DNA of 64,000 bases from Oopsacas minuta (lineage: Eukaryota; Porifera; Hexactinellida; Lyssacinosida; Leucopsacidae), in NCBI GenBank assembly GCA_024704765.1, contig JAKMXF010000188.1:1-64000 (forward strand). Direction: 5' to 3'. A program made the position numbers and the translations under genes. The notes beneath the pieces are model-generated. The model was not told the DNA's origin. It saw nothing but the letters and a program-made list of their open reading frames with translations, and did not search any database. How positions within the stretch are numbered: the first letter of the stretch is position 1; each line of letters starts with the position of its first letter. Shown one piece after another: positions 21,101-30,969 of the stretch.

Positions 21101-23978
21101 TTACTTTCTTGATAAATGTATAGTTATGCGACTTTTCAGAATTAAGAACTCTGATTCAATATCGCATTCCATAAATCCTGTCCTTGACAACGAACAAACA
21201 GACGAACAGACAGACAACAATAGCAAGTTATTAATTTAGATCAAGTTTCTCAAACTCTCATGAGGCCACTTTATTAACATTTATCTCATGACCACATCTA
21301 GGTCGACATGTTTGGTCAAGTTTGGTCACGTTGGTCTAGTTATCGGTCCAAAGGGGGAGGGGCTTCGCCCTGGGACAAATTCATATAATTTTTTTATTAT
21401 GCATACATATAATTGGTAATACAAGTACGTAAGTATACAGGATGACTGGTATAATCCCATTACAAACAAGGAAAGGAATATAAAGAAATTATAAATTATT
21501 TTGTAAGTATCTTGTGTCTTATAAACATAAATTAGTCAGAGAACCAAAATGTCTTTACCATCATTATACTACTTTATATTTGACAAATTGTCAAAGTTTC
21601 CTTTATCAACATTCTTATTTTGAACTGCCAGAAACATAATAAATGTATTGATTTCTCTTCGGCAAGATAGCAGAGTTTTGTTTTTGCCTTGGAGTTTTAG
21701 CTTGAGATCTGATAATATATTTTAAAATGTCGTACAATTAAATAATTTCTCCTCGATTTTCTTGTAATTTGTCAGATAAATCGTCGTGATGACTCAATGA
21801 TTGCATCAAAAAGTGAGGTAAATCTTGTGAGACAATGTGTTTGGACAGCCACCTAGCCTCTGTGTGTAAATTAAGAGTCGATATTTCATCATCGTTCTCT
21901 TTGCATAATAAATAATCTGTCGCTCTCGTGAGGCGTAACGTTTAATAGTGTTGACACATTCAATAATGGTAGCTAATAATTCTTAAAATTAGTTAGAGAG
22001 CTCCTTCGCTTCCAAATGTTGTCGATGTGTCATACAATGTATGTTCAAAATTTCATAACCAACTTCATTCCTAAGTGATGATATATATCCCTTTTTACAT
22101 CCAATCATTGCTCTGGCGCAATCAGTTGAACATGCACAAATATTAGATAAGGGATTTTGCACCTATCGAAGAATGATGTCAGTGTTGAAAGAATCGATTG
22201 TGCTGTTGTATCAATGGTAAAATCTCACTGAACAGCAATCATTATGAGTATATCTAACAAACATAATAGCATTGCTTCATTGTCAATGGTAGTTAATTCA
22301 TCAAGTGCAACCGGATATCTAATATATTTATCAATTGATTCAAGACATCTTCACCCATTTCACCTTTTCGTCTCTGTATAGTAGAATTTGATAATGGTGT
22401 TGAATACGAAATATAAAAGCTTCATTTTGTGTACAAAATTTGATTTCAATAGATGGCTTTTAAGAGGCGATTATATGAAGCATGTCCCAACCTTGTCCAA
22501 AGTGTTTATACATTTATAGCAATTACCATTTGGAATTGGGAAAATTTAAAAATTAACACAGTTCAGTCAATATACATGTTATACATGTCATACATGCTAT
22601 ACATGCTATACATGCTATACATGCTATACATGCTATACATGTTATACATGTTATACATGTTTACATGTTATACATGTTATACATGTTATACATGTTTACA
22701 TGTTATACATGTTATACATGTTATACAGGTTGGAAATTAAAATAATAGGAATTATATGCCACGAAACCGAACCTAATATTCTTTCTGAAATTTTAATGAA
22801 GGTCGCGACCGAAGAGTTCAATATTCCGAATTTTTTGGCGAATACGAAGTTGATGCTAACCCATTATCAATGCAGTATTCGGTATTCGTTTGAGATAACC
22901 GAATAGGTATTACCTACAATATTAGTGGGATTGTGGGAATTTGAAAGATCATGAGATTTATAATTTATAATTTATAAACATTAGTGTGACACACGATAGG
23001 ATCGTGAAAGTTTAGAGCCCTGCAGTATCAGTATCAGCTTTTGGTAAGGAATCAATTCACGAATACTAATACATATTCGATTCGAGCGATTTCAATCTTT
23101 TATTTTTAAAATTTAAGCCACTTATCTAGATTCTGCTAGAATATCAATTCTCAAAGCACATAGTGCCGAGAGTATCAATCCAAGCACGTTAGTATGAAAT
23201 ATTTATTTATAACTGTATGTAGATAATGAGACGTAAGCACTGGCTGGTTTCCTCTGCAGATCTAGTTAATACTCTAACTCAATGCTTCGGTTTGTGTGCT
23301 ACCTGTATGGAGGGAGATGTGTGGTATCAGAAGTTAGCTTATTGTGATAATCTAGTACACTGGGTTCCATTCAGACTGATCTCAGAAGCTGACAACATGC
23401 ATTTCTACGTGATGGAGAATATGACAGTAAAGGAGTATGCTTGTAGCGGATCTAGACTCTGTATTGCTAAGTCCCCAATATACGCTGTCCTGGCATACAC
23501 TGTAGAGACCTTATTCAGACCAGATCCTGCCAAATCCCAGGAACTATCTCTCTATTCCATGGCAGATAACCCTATCCCCGTCTACACATTGCTAGACACT
23601 ATCTACGCTCTGTATGGAGCTGGGAACATTACTGTTTGGGTGACTAATGAGAATGATCTGTTAGTATTGAAGCCAGTTCTACGTGTTTTAATGCTAGATA
23701 ATGTCCTGGTGACGTGTGTAGATATCAGATTGTTTGATTCGAGCAGGCTGACAGCTGTACAGAGACAGTTAGACGGTAACATACACGAATGGACAACTAA
23801 TGGCTGTCCTACTTACAGTCGTGATGTAATTGCTCCATATACAATTAGTATAGTTGATATAAGTCAGCGTGCTAGGAGGGATGTACACCAAATCGTGGTG
23901 GAGCATAACTATGGAGATTATCTAACTACCAGATGGAAGAGTGCTGACAGGAGATGGATTGAGAAGCAAATTCTATAA
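18124..23978 (+). CDS. Secreted protein with hedgehog-N-like domains
   Basis: Three exons fit by frame and splice sites: 18124-19627 (cag/gtaaat donor), 20271-20710 (cacgtag acceptor) and 23223-23978 (gtatgtag acceptor), giving about 899 residues. A signal peptide covers residues 1-22. Residues about 229-377 align along their length with the hedgehog signalling domain: an NRSSEQF block, QQRC, LSVVRSW, SLFSEGRAL and AGFDYVYY all fall in the hedgehog order. Residues 79-185 and 445 onward are two diverged copies of the same pattern, with FRAHPLLISCLQ and FRIHPVLVQCIQ, then DYHRAGLAV and DYTTGLAV. Exon 3 has a further partial copy (HWVPFRLISEADNMHFYV). The hedgehog zinc ligands are mostly not kept, and no Hint/Hog autoprocessing domain is seen. 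Many NxS/T sites and Cys fit secretion. Function is unknown; a ligand or matrix role is inference. Confidence 0.75.
19707..19807. mobile_element. pogo/Tc1-type MITE (101 bp) with TA duplication
   Basis: The ends cagtaaagtctcgttaatcc and cgtattaacgagactctactg are near-perfect inverted repeats flanked by TA. It lies in the first intron of the hedgehog-like gene. Confidence 0.85.
19885..20110. repeat. Dispersed repeat, shared in part with 43046-43205
   Basis: The segment starts with gcgcttcgcttgc and contains gtaatctgggcactttgtgc, cgagtattttgaaattctca and catgatgacgatataatccc. The last part is matched closely at 43046-43205 in a DRC10 intron. It is non-coding and lies in intron 1 of the hedgehog-like gene. 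Confidence 0.7.
20735..21240. repeat. Dispersed repeat ending in ccttgacaacgaac plus acaga run
   Basis: It starts with ccgcttcgcttgcgagcact and ends tgtccttgacaacgaacaaa followed by an acagacag-rich run. A related copy ends the same way at 59210-59455, and an inverse end lies at 46985-47045. The start is shared with 12765-12850. Together these describe one non-autonomous family with a simple-repeat terminus. Confidence 0.65.
21660..22380 (-). pseudogene. Second hAT transposase relic
   Basis: On the minus strand, broken frames match the transposase at 14907-16693 in order: CSTDCARAMIGCKKGYISSL corresponds to the CATDGAPAMVG block, IHCMTHRQHLEAKELS to the following His motif, and LHTEARWLSK to the next. 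Stops and frame changes are frequent and no terminal repeats were found, so it is an older copy of a related lineage. It sits in intron 2 of the hedgehog-like gene. Confidence 0.75.
22566..22730. repeat. Nine-base tandem repeat (atacatgyt)n
   Basis: About 17 units of a 9-bp word, atacatgct in the first part and atacatgtt later, with two units shortened by loss of bases. This makes a spurious MLYMLYM reading frame. It lies in intron 2 of the hedgehog-like gene. Confidence 0.9.
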
Positions 23979-24809
23979 GCTTTCTCTCTATTATTATACT
24001 ATACTATGTTATTTCATATGACAAAACATGGATATATCATTCAGCTTTCATTTTTAGTTTCATATGCTATATGCTTTCTAGACTAAAACTGTTTTGTGTT
24101 TGTTGAAATTTTTCAATACTTGTTATTTCAGGGCTTTTCATGCTCATCCTAATACTCCCCCTGTTGGACTGCTGGCTCTAGAGATAACAATTCCAACTTG
24201 ATTTCTCCAATCACTAAATTATTACAAGTAATGAGTGACATATGGCGATTGATATTCATTTAGACTAGGACTTTCTATTCCGAGATCTGACTTTCGCGAT
24301 TGGATCCTGGATTTTATTCATTCCGATTCATTGCCAGATTATTCTAAATCCTGGTAAACTTCCGCGTATTGGATTACCCCCCAGGTATAAATGACTCGTT
24401 CTAGGAATCTGAAAAGCCCTGTTAAAATATGATTTTGCTACCTCCAGTATTGATTGAATATCTCTTTCAATAATTAAAATTAATATTTTAACTGTGATAT
24501 AACAGAAGAGAGAATTTCGATAGCTCACTTGTTGTATCATGTATTTTCTGTTGAACAGATAATTACTTGAGATAAAGACTGACCTGATTTTAATTAGCAC
24601 ATGAGGCCATTATTCCGATGGTATAATGCTTGTACTTTATTGTTAATCAATTGGATGGCTTTATTGTGTGTATAAGCATACATAGAATGCCTGTCATAAA
24701 CTTATGGCACCTTCATGAGGTATCCTCCATCTTGAGCCTGTATGCTCTCAATTTTATTCACTACTAAGTCATCTTAGCGAGTTTATATTGAAACATTTCT
24801 GCAGCAAAG
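23979..24809. other. Intergenic, possible extra exon of the upstream gene
   Basis: After a ttatttcag acceptor at about 24131, the plus strand reads GFSC or, in another frame, AFHAHPNTPPVGLLALEI followed by a stop at about 24201. The second reading resembles the HP-containing blocks of the hedgehog-like protein. No donor in exon 3 joins it in frame that I can see. The rest is A+T-rich with no gene. Confidence 0.35.
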
Positions 24810-26012
24810 ATGTGTTCTCGACCTGTTAAAATCCCCAAACTGGACTCCGATGTGTTAGACCAAATGCCCTCTCTCGAAGAAAAGGGCCCCGCTATCGAAT
24901 TTGACCCCTTCCCGGTACCAACCTCATCCAAGAGCCCTGGCAGCCCTGCTCACAGCTCACAAGTCTCCAATCCTGAATCTTCCTCAGACATCACACTAGT
25001 GCTAGAAATACCCGGGATATCTTCTCAGATTAACAACACTATCAAGCTGCAGACTATCATTGACTCGCTAGACGAAGCTATGGAGGATGAGCTAGACAGA
25101 GTTCAGAAGAGATTCTACAGACAGAAGCGGCCTTATTTTGACGAGCGGAGACTTGTGCTAGAGCAGATTCCTTTCTTCTGGCGTACAACTCTACTCAGAC
25201 ATCCGGAGCTATACTCTATCATGGAGGAACTAGATGTACAGATACTGGATCATTTGTATAGTATAGATATTCTAGAATATTCTGATGGAGACTGTGCATA
25301 TAAGATATCTTTCTTCTTCAAAGAGAATCCTTTCTTCTCTAATGAAGAGTTCACAAAGGAAGTACGAATGATAGATTCTGAAGAATTGGTTTCAATTGGA
25401 ACTAAAATAAAATGGAAGAAACCTTATATTTCTCTCAATCGTAGACTAAAACCGGGCGACAAGCGCTCACCCGATGATCCCCGCTGTGAATTCTTCCACT
25501 GGTTCTCCAGTTCTAATTCTAAATACCTTGATAGAATAGGAGAGATATTGAGAGATGATATCTGGCCTAATCCTATCAAGTATTTCCTACCACACAGTGG
25601 TTCTACTGAAGAACTGGTGGTACTGACTGATAGTGATTCAGATAGTGACACAGATCAAATACCTCTCGAAGACATGAATAGGGTAAATTCCGACGTCATA
25701 AGTATTGACGATGATGATGATGAAGATTGTGACGTCATCTCTCCTACTCAAGACCTGATAACCTCTAGTTTAATTAACGGGGACGTGTCCTCCTCTCCAC
25801 CTCACAACTCCGTAACACTCAATAACAGTGCACAAACAGTATACTCCCCTATTTCACATGATTTTATAGATAGAACTTCTTTAACACCAACTCTACCACC
25901 TGTCAGTGAGTTGAGAGAATCTACAGATACTAATGCACATGTAAACTCACCTCCAACAAGCACAGACCAAACTAATCTGGTATTAGAAGTTCAACAGGAG
26001 AGTGAGGCTTAA
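24810..26012 (+). CDS. SET/NAP-family histone chaperone with acidic, SIM-rich tail
   Basis: This intronless protein has 400 residues. Residues about 85-261 form a NAP/SET domain: a long dimerisation helix (85-118), IPFFWRTTLLRHPEL, YKISFFFKENPFF, IKWKK, FFHWFS and DDIWPNPIKYFL all follow the order in SET/TAF-I. The family binds histones H3/H4 and linker histone in the nucleus. Unlike SET, which ends in a plain acidic run, this protein has about 75 disordered residues before the domain and 140 after. The tail holds two candidate SUMO-interacting motifs, ELVVLTDSDSDSD (268-280) and DVISIDDDDDED (295-306). The N-terminus has a third possible motif, DITLVLEI. Ser/Pro-rich segments could be phosphorylated. 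Confidence 0.88.
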   Translation: MCSRPVKIPKLDSDVLDQMPSLEEKGPAIEFDPFPVPTSSKSPGSPAHSSQVSNPESSSDITLVLEIPGISSQINNTIKLQTIIDSLDEAMEDELDRVQKRFYRQKRPYFDERRLVLEQIPFFWRTTLLRHPELYSIMEELDVQILDHLYSIDILEYSDGDCAYKISFFFKENPFFSNEEFTKEVRMIDSEELVSIGTKIKWKKPYISLNRRLKPGDKRSPDDPRCEFFHWFSSSNSKYLDRIGEILRDDIWPNPIKYFLPHSGSTEELVVLTDSDSDSDTDQIPLEDMNRVNSDVISIDDDDDEDCDVISPTQDLITSSLINGDVSSSPPHNSVTLNNSAQTVYSPISHDFIDRTSLTPTLPPVSELRESTDTNAHVNSPPTSTDQTNLVLEVQQESEA

Positions 26013-27280
26013 GATTATCTCCTCGCTTAGCTCCAGCTGGTAGACGGCTCTCTAATTGCTTATGATAACAGCTAAATAGGGAACTATCATTCATTCTCTT
26101 TTCATTTTCATTGCCCAGCTCTGATAGTTTCTTCTCCATCAATGTCTTATATAATTCTAATTTATAATTCAGAAGCACTAAGCTATTAATTTTCTAATAA
26201 TATAGATTACATAATGTGCACACACACACACGCATCCTTATTAGTGGATACACTCCAGTGCTGTAGTTTAATGTTCTCAGCTTAATTACAGTAGAACCAG
26301 GACCTCTGATTGGATCGGAGAATGAGGTCCGGAACATTTTGCTATTTTTTCGAAATGAGTGCATATTACCCAAATATTGTGATGATTATTCGATGAAAAT
26401 CGTACATACCATGTACCAACCCCGGAACTTTCTCCCCCGAGCTGTGAATACACCGAATTCTAGCGAAGCGACGAGAGCATTAACGCGAGCTCAGTCAGGC
26501 TGTCTGAAACTGCATACGCATATGGATTATTGGATGAATTTATAAAAGTGGGCTACATCTATTCGCTGGAATAAGTTTGCCAATATACAGTCAACATATG
26601 CTAACTCGGGGAAATCAAAATCCTTTCGAGATAACGGATGACACCTATCTAAAGTTCCGATTTCCCATACGACAATTTTCTAATGATTAAGAGCTGAAAT
26701 TTTACTGCTTTTTACTGTTTGTTCAGTTATTCTGTGATCTTATCAAAAATTATAATTTAATATATAGTCTGCTATACAGTTAACATCCGGTTAAAACGGC
26801 CCTGAAAATCTGTTCAAAAATCGAATGTTCGAATTAACGCGCATTCGAGTTACCGGATGTTGACCAAAATTGCTTTGGCTTACTAACCTAAGTTATAATT
26901 CAAGATTTTACGATTTTATTTATTTCATTTGCCACGAAAGAATTGAATTGTATGTATTTTGCCTGAGTATATAACTAATATGCGAACATTATTAAATATT
27001 ACCTAAATTTGCTAATTCCAGTCCGCTCCAGTTAATTGGATCACTTTCTCCTAGCTGGAATGTTAACCAGCAACAGGTGCTATGGTATCTATACTATAAG
27101 AATTTCGCATCTTAGTATAGCCCAAAATAGTCTTAATTCAAGAAATTGTTTTAAGGTTAGTCAGGGATATTAATTGAGGGAAAATTGATCCGAATTTATT
27201 CTACTCCGCTTGATAGAGTTACTCCTGGACCCCAGTGGCTGTAATAATCGGAGTCAAATGCATTCCATTACATATTAACA
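26013..27280. other. Intergenic with pogo-type MITE fragments
   Basis: A (CA)n microsatellite lies near 26220. MITE pieces with cagt-type ends occur at 26289, 26583-26643 and 26777-26864 (cagttaacatccggttaa and the inverse ttaccggatgttgac). A minus-strand frame at 25972-26178 looks faintly helical and coding-like but has no continuation. Nothing else was recognised. Confidence 0.5.
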
Positions 27281-28231
27281 TTGTTTCTATTAATCACATC
27301 AGTCTTTATGGAGAGCAAGAATCGGTTAAAGAGAAGAAGAATCAATGAAGTTAACTCGAACACTCACACAACAACTCTTCCTACAGGAGAAACTAATACT
27401 TATTTCTGTCAAAGGATTTTGTTTTTCTTATGTTATATACTCGGGGTTATCCTGCTCTGTTATTTAGGTATAACATATCTATTAAGAACAGACTATACAG
27501 ATTCTCCAGGACAAGATATTACATATAACATAACATGTCAGCCTTCAGAGCATGATAAAGTATACCCCAATTGTTCTCCTAATAATTGTGCTAGAATTTT
27601 AGTAAATGAATTCTTAACTCCTCATCGTGTGTCTCAGCTAGTTAGGTTAGTTAAGAAAGCTCTTGAACACGGGAGGTCTGATGGAGGAGCTTCTATCTTC
27701 GACTTCAATTCAGGAGCAATATCAAAGGGAGACAAGTTTATAAACGTATATTCTATCCACACAGCTACTGGAGAGGATCCTGTATTTAATGATGGGGAAT
27801 TTAATATATTATATGAAATAATAGATAGAGTACATATGCGGATTGCAGGTTATTTCGGATTAAACAAAGAGAATCTATATTTGACTAATCCTACATTCTT
27901 CTCTGAAATGACAGCTCGACCGGCTCGTACCATTCACGACGAATATTGGCACACACACATAGACAAGCAGACCTATGAATCATTTGAATACACTAGCTTG
28001 TTATATCTATCTGAATATGATAGAGATTTTAAAGGAGGTAGCTTTACCTACGTAGATAATGGTAAAGAGTCCGGTATGACTATACAACCTAGACCTGGCC
28101 TTCTCTCTATATTCACATCAGGCAATGAGAATCCACATAAAGTAGAGAAAATCAGAGATGGGGTGAGGTATGCGCTTACAATAGGTTTCACGTGTGACCC
28201 TAACAAGAGAATAAATTTATCTAATAACTAG
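27281..28231 (+). CDS. OGFOD3: 2-oxoglutarate/Fe(II) dioxygenase, OGFOD3-like, type II membrane protein
   Basis: The frame has 316 codons. The better start is probably Met10 at 27308, giving a basic cytosolic N-terminus (SKNRLKRRR) as in human OGFOD3 (319 residues). A membrane helix at about 45-67 is followed by a lumenal Cys-containing linker (residues 86-103) and the prolyl-4-hydroxylase-type catalytic domain. Fe(II) ligands are His226, Asp228 (HDEYWHTHID) and His286 (NPHKVEK), with Arg296 for 2-oxoglutarate. GGASIFDFNSGAIS and FTSGNENPHKVE are near family consensus. OGFOD3 has no well-established substrate. It is intronless here. Confidence 0.93.
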   Translation: MFLLITSVFMESKNRLKRRRINEVNSNTHTTTLPTGETNTYFCQRILFFLCYILGVILLCYLGITYLLRTDYTDSPGQDITYNITCQPSEHDKVYPNCSPNNCARILVNEFLTPHRVSQLVRLVKKALEHGRSDGGASIFDFNSGAISKGDKFINVYSIHTATGEDPVFNDGEFNILYEIIDRVHMRIAGYFGLNKENLYLTNPTFFSEMTARPARTIHDEYWHTHIDKQTYESFEYTSLLYLSEYDRDFKGGSFTYVDNGKESGMTIQPRPGLLSIFTSGNENPHKVEKIRDGVRYALTIGFTCDPNKRINLSNN

Positions 28232-29030
28232 AGCTGATAGGTAATTAGGTATAATATATGCTTTTGTATTGTTTATATTTGGTTGATTTCATTCTGAATG
28301 GTAGTATACCCAGGGGCGGATTGGGGACTTAAAACTGCCATGGCAAAAGGTTACGCTCATCAACTCACTGGCCACCAGTCCATAAGTCCGCGCCCTGATA
28401 GCACCTTCGTTAATCTGAATCTAGCTAGTTAGTATCCGCGATAATCCAAACAGTCTAATCTGTTGTTCAGTTTTAAGCTAAGTATTGGAATGCTTACGGA
28501 TATATTTGAACAAATATTTTCCAATTGAGACCTTGTTGTTCAGATAAACTAGGGTCTACTGTAATAACCGTACTACGGATACAATTTATTTCATTTTGGA
28601 ATATTAAACTCTTTATCTATTTCTCACTGAATACGTATTCCTGTTTCAATTGACCTGTCACAAATTCATCTTAAGTAGTGTAGATGAATTTGTGACAGGT
28701 CAATTGAAACAGGAGGCAGTGACTGTGGCATTCGTCCCAGGTTACATTTCTGCTACCAGCCCGGCCCGCGTCTTCCAGATCTTCTGATCACCACTGCCCA
28801 TAATTAATAATTGAAAATATTTAGCCCCGAGTTTGAAATTCCTCGTCCAGCCTGGCCCGGAGTATGTCAGATCCTGAGACCGCACCTGCTTGAGGGCGTT
28901 TCGAACTTCTACTTAATCGGTTTTCTGACTCATTCCTACTTTAATTCCTCACCCATTTACATTAACTGTGTGACATAAATATACTATACTAAGCTTATGC
29001 TGATCCCTCAATACCGAGTATAGAGTTAAG
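28232..29030. other. Intergenic with a perfect hairpin and MITE pieces
   Basis: A 32-bp perfect inverted repeat is at 28640-28713 (listed separately). A short segment, 28310-28398, begins aggggcggattgggg and ends gtccgcgccctg, like a deleted MITE. The 150 bp after the hairpin are G+C-richer (cagcccggcccgcg), also transposon-like. No coding sequence was recognised. Confidence 0.5.
28640..28713. repeat. Perfect 32-bp inverted repeat with 10-bp loop
   Basis: Arms 28640-28671 and 28682-28713 are exact reverse complements (cctgtttcaattgacctgtc and so on), with loop taagtagtgt. This is the most perfect palindrome of its length that I found in the window. Confidence 0.95.
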
Positions 29031-30014
29031 ATGGATGGAGTTACTGTATCAGACTTAGAAGTGAAAATAGAGGATCTAGACATTACACAAGCTGTGTCTA
29101 TATACAACAAGTACGGCTGTCTTATAGTACGACGACTTAATGCTCAGTATGTAGACAGTATATATAAGGATGCTGAGGTAGCTGCAGAGCATGCAGTATC
29201 TCTCCTCAGTCAGGCTGTGGAGAAGTCTGATGGTTGGGAGACACCAGATGGCACTCTGTTTATACCCGTCAGCCCTGAATACGAATCTAAGTTAGGGAGA
29301 GATAAACAGATAATGGTATTAGGTGTTAACTATATGAACAGTGCTGCTATGACGCATGCAGCAATGGATAAGCAATGTCTAGACATAGTAGAAGGGATAT
29401 TAGGTCCTAATATAGAGCTGTTTGGAAATGGTCAGTGCTTCTACAAAGAGCCAGCTGGTGGGAATCCTAAGTATCTGCATCAAGATAACGCGTATTTTGA
29501 GTTTGCACACGAGGGACCAGTAGGAACACTCAACTACACAGTTGATACTAATCTCAAGAAGAACAACGGTCCGTTATATGTGATACCAGGTACACACAGA
29601 AAGGGAGGTTATGGATATGATAAGACAGGGGCTTACTCCGGACAGACGCCTCATAGCTCTTATATAAAACATGTAGACACAAGTTCTCATCTAGCTCTAA
29701 ATCTGTCGGAATGGAGCTTTGATGATTGTATCCTTATTGAAGGTAATGCAGGGGATACAATATTCTTTCATATCAATTTGGTACACGGGTCACCTCCCAA
29801 CCACTCGGATTCTCCTAGACCTACCTTTATTAACCGCTACCTATCAGTAGATGACTACCCGGTAATGCCATTAGCTACCTCTGTGAAAATGAGACTGGAA
29901 CAGCTGGAGAAGTTTAAGAAAGAAGGAGGAGCTATGAAGAAGAGAGGTATAGTGGTTAGAGGCAGGAGACAGTATATAGGGATGAAGTGGCAGCTTGATA
30001 ACGAACATCACTGA
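29031..30014 (+). CDS. Phytanoyl-CoA dioxygenase-family protein
   Basis: This intronless 327-residue protein belongs to the PhyH group of Fe(II)/2-oxoglutarate oxygenases. The metal triad is His150-x-Asp152 in YLHQDNAYF and His252 in LVHGSPPN, with Arg263 as the likely 2-oxoglutarate anchor. The segment NNGPLYVIPGTHRKG, which is typical of the group, lies between. No peroxisomal PTS2 or transit peptide is apparent and the C-terminus is not a PTS1, so a cytosolic place is likely. The whole protein resembles PHYHD1-type and bacterial homologues more than PHYH itself. The substrate is unknown. Confidence 0.88.
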   Translation: MDGVTVSDLEVKIEDLDITQAVSIYNKYGCLIVRRLNAQYVDSIYKDAEVAAEHAVSLLSQAVEKSDGWETPDGTLFIPVSPEYESKLGRDKQIMVLGVNYMNSAAMTHAAMDKQCLDIVEGILGPNIELFGNGQCFYKEPAGGNPKYLHQDNAYFEFAHEGPVGTLNYTVDTNLKKNNGPLYVIPGTHRKGGYGYDKTGAYSGQTPHSSYIKHVDTSSHLALNLSEWSFDDCILIEGNAGDTIFFHINLVHGSPPNHSDSPRPTFINRYLSVDDYPVMPLATSVKMRLEQLEKFKKEGGAMKKRGIVVRGRRQYIGMKWQLDNEHH

Positions 30015-30969
30015 TACTTATTTATTTCTTATATTTAACCTTTTTTAGTTTTGTGAAATACTTATTAGTGTCTGAGCCACTTATAGATATGTTTTAGTGC
30101 AGTAATTCCATAGACGACACACTCTTGCTATGATTCTTTAGAGCTTTCTCATTTGTAGGCCATCTATTGTATAGCATTGACCCATGTCATTTCCTGACAT
30201 AATAAATAATATAATAATTACATTATTTGTTGAATGATTTTTTTCGGTCAATAAAATAATTTTGTGCTATTTTCCATGGTAATTTCCAGACGTTTTACAA
30301 ATATGATAGCTACTAAAATAGACCGTTCACTATACTATAGCTCTTAAGTTGTGTTTGTTTATTTTTTGAGATATATCATGTTTACTTTTTTGATTTTAGG
30401 GGTAACCCTGTTCTCTATTGGGAATTGTACTGTCCCATACTTGCCAATTGTCTCGTTTTATAGCAAGTTTTACATATATGCTATTACATAATTACCATTC
30501 CCTTATACAAATTCCCGAGATTTTCATTGCCAAACCCTGGATTTTTTCGTTTTCCCCCTATTACACCCGAAAACATCCAGAAATATAGCAAAAATTACAG
30601 ATTTTTCCGGGGTTTTCAAAATTCCCCTTACATATGAAATAAAATCCCGGCAGGAGACGCAAGTATGCCATTCTATTCCATTGGCATAACTGTTAATACG
30701 TAATTATTTCCCGAAGGTATAATTAATATAAATGTTATTCCTAAATACTACAAGTTGATCCTCATAGGTTTTGGTACATATGGTCCTCCTTAATTACGAA
30801 GCACACTGATAACCTAAATTATCATGCATTTCTTTTAAAATAACATCCGATTGACTTGTCTGGATGACTAATAGTTTGTGTCTTTCAAGTAGAGCTTACC
30901 CCCCATTATCATGTACTTATTAGCCATTTTATTTTTTTACGGCAGAATACGTTTGGTTCTCTAAGCATT
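30015..30969. other. Intergenic, transposon debris
   Basis: Segment 30458-30670 starts catacttgccaattgtctcg and ends ggagacgcaagtatg, an element whose left end is related to those at 4319 and 60846. The word ggtacatatggtcctcc at 30776 is one member of a set that recurs beyond the foldback element. No gene was recognised. Confidence 0.5.

Noticed and set aside
22453-22740. MLYMLYM-repeat protein
   Set aside because: Direct translation of the 9-bp tandem repeat inside an intron.
25972-26178. 68-codon minus-strand frame overlapping the 3' end of the SET-like gene
   Set aside because: Helical and charged, so somewhat coding-like, but no proper start, no continuation and no family; left out as a gene.
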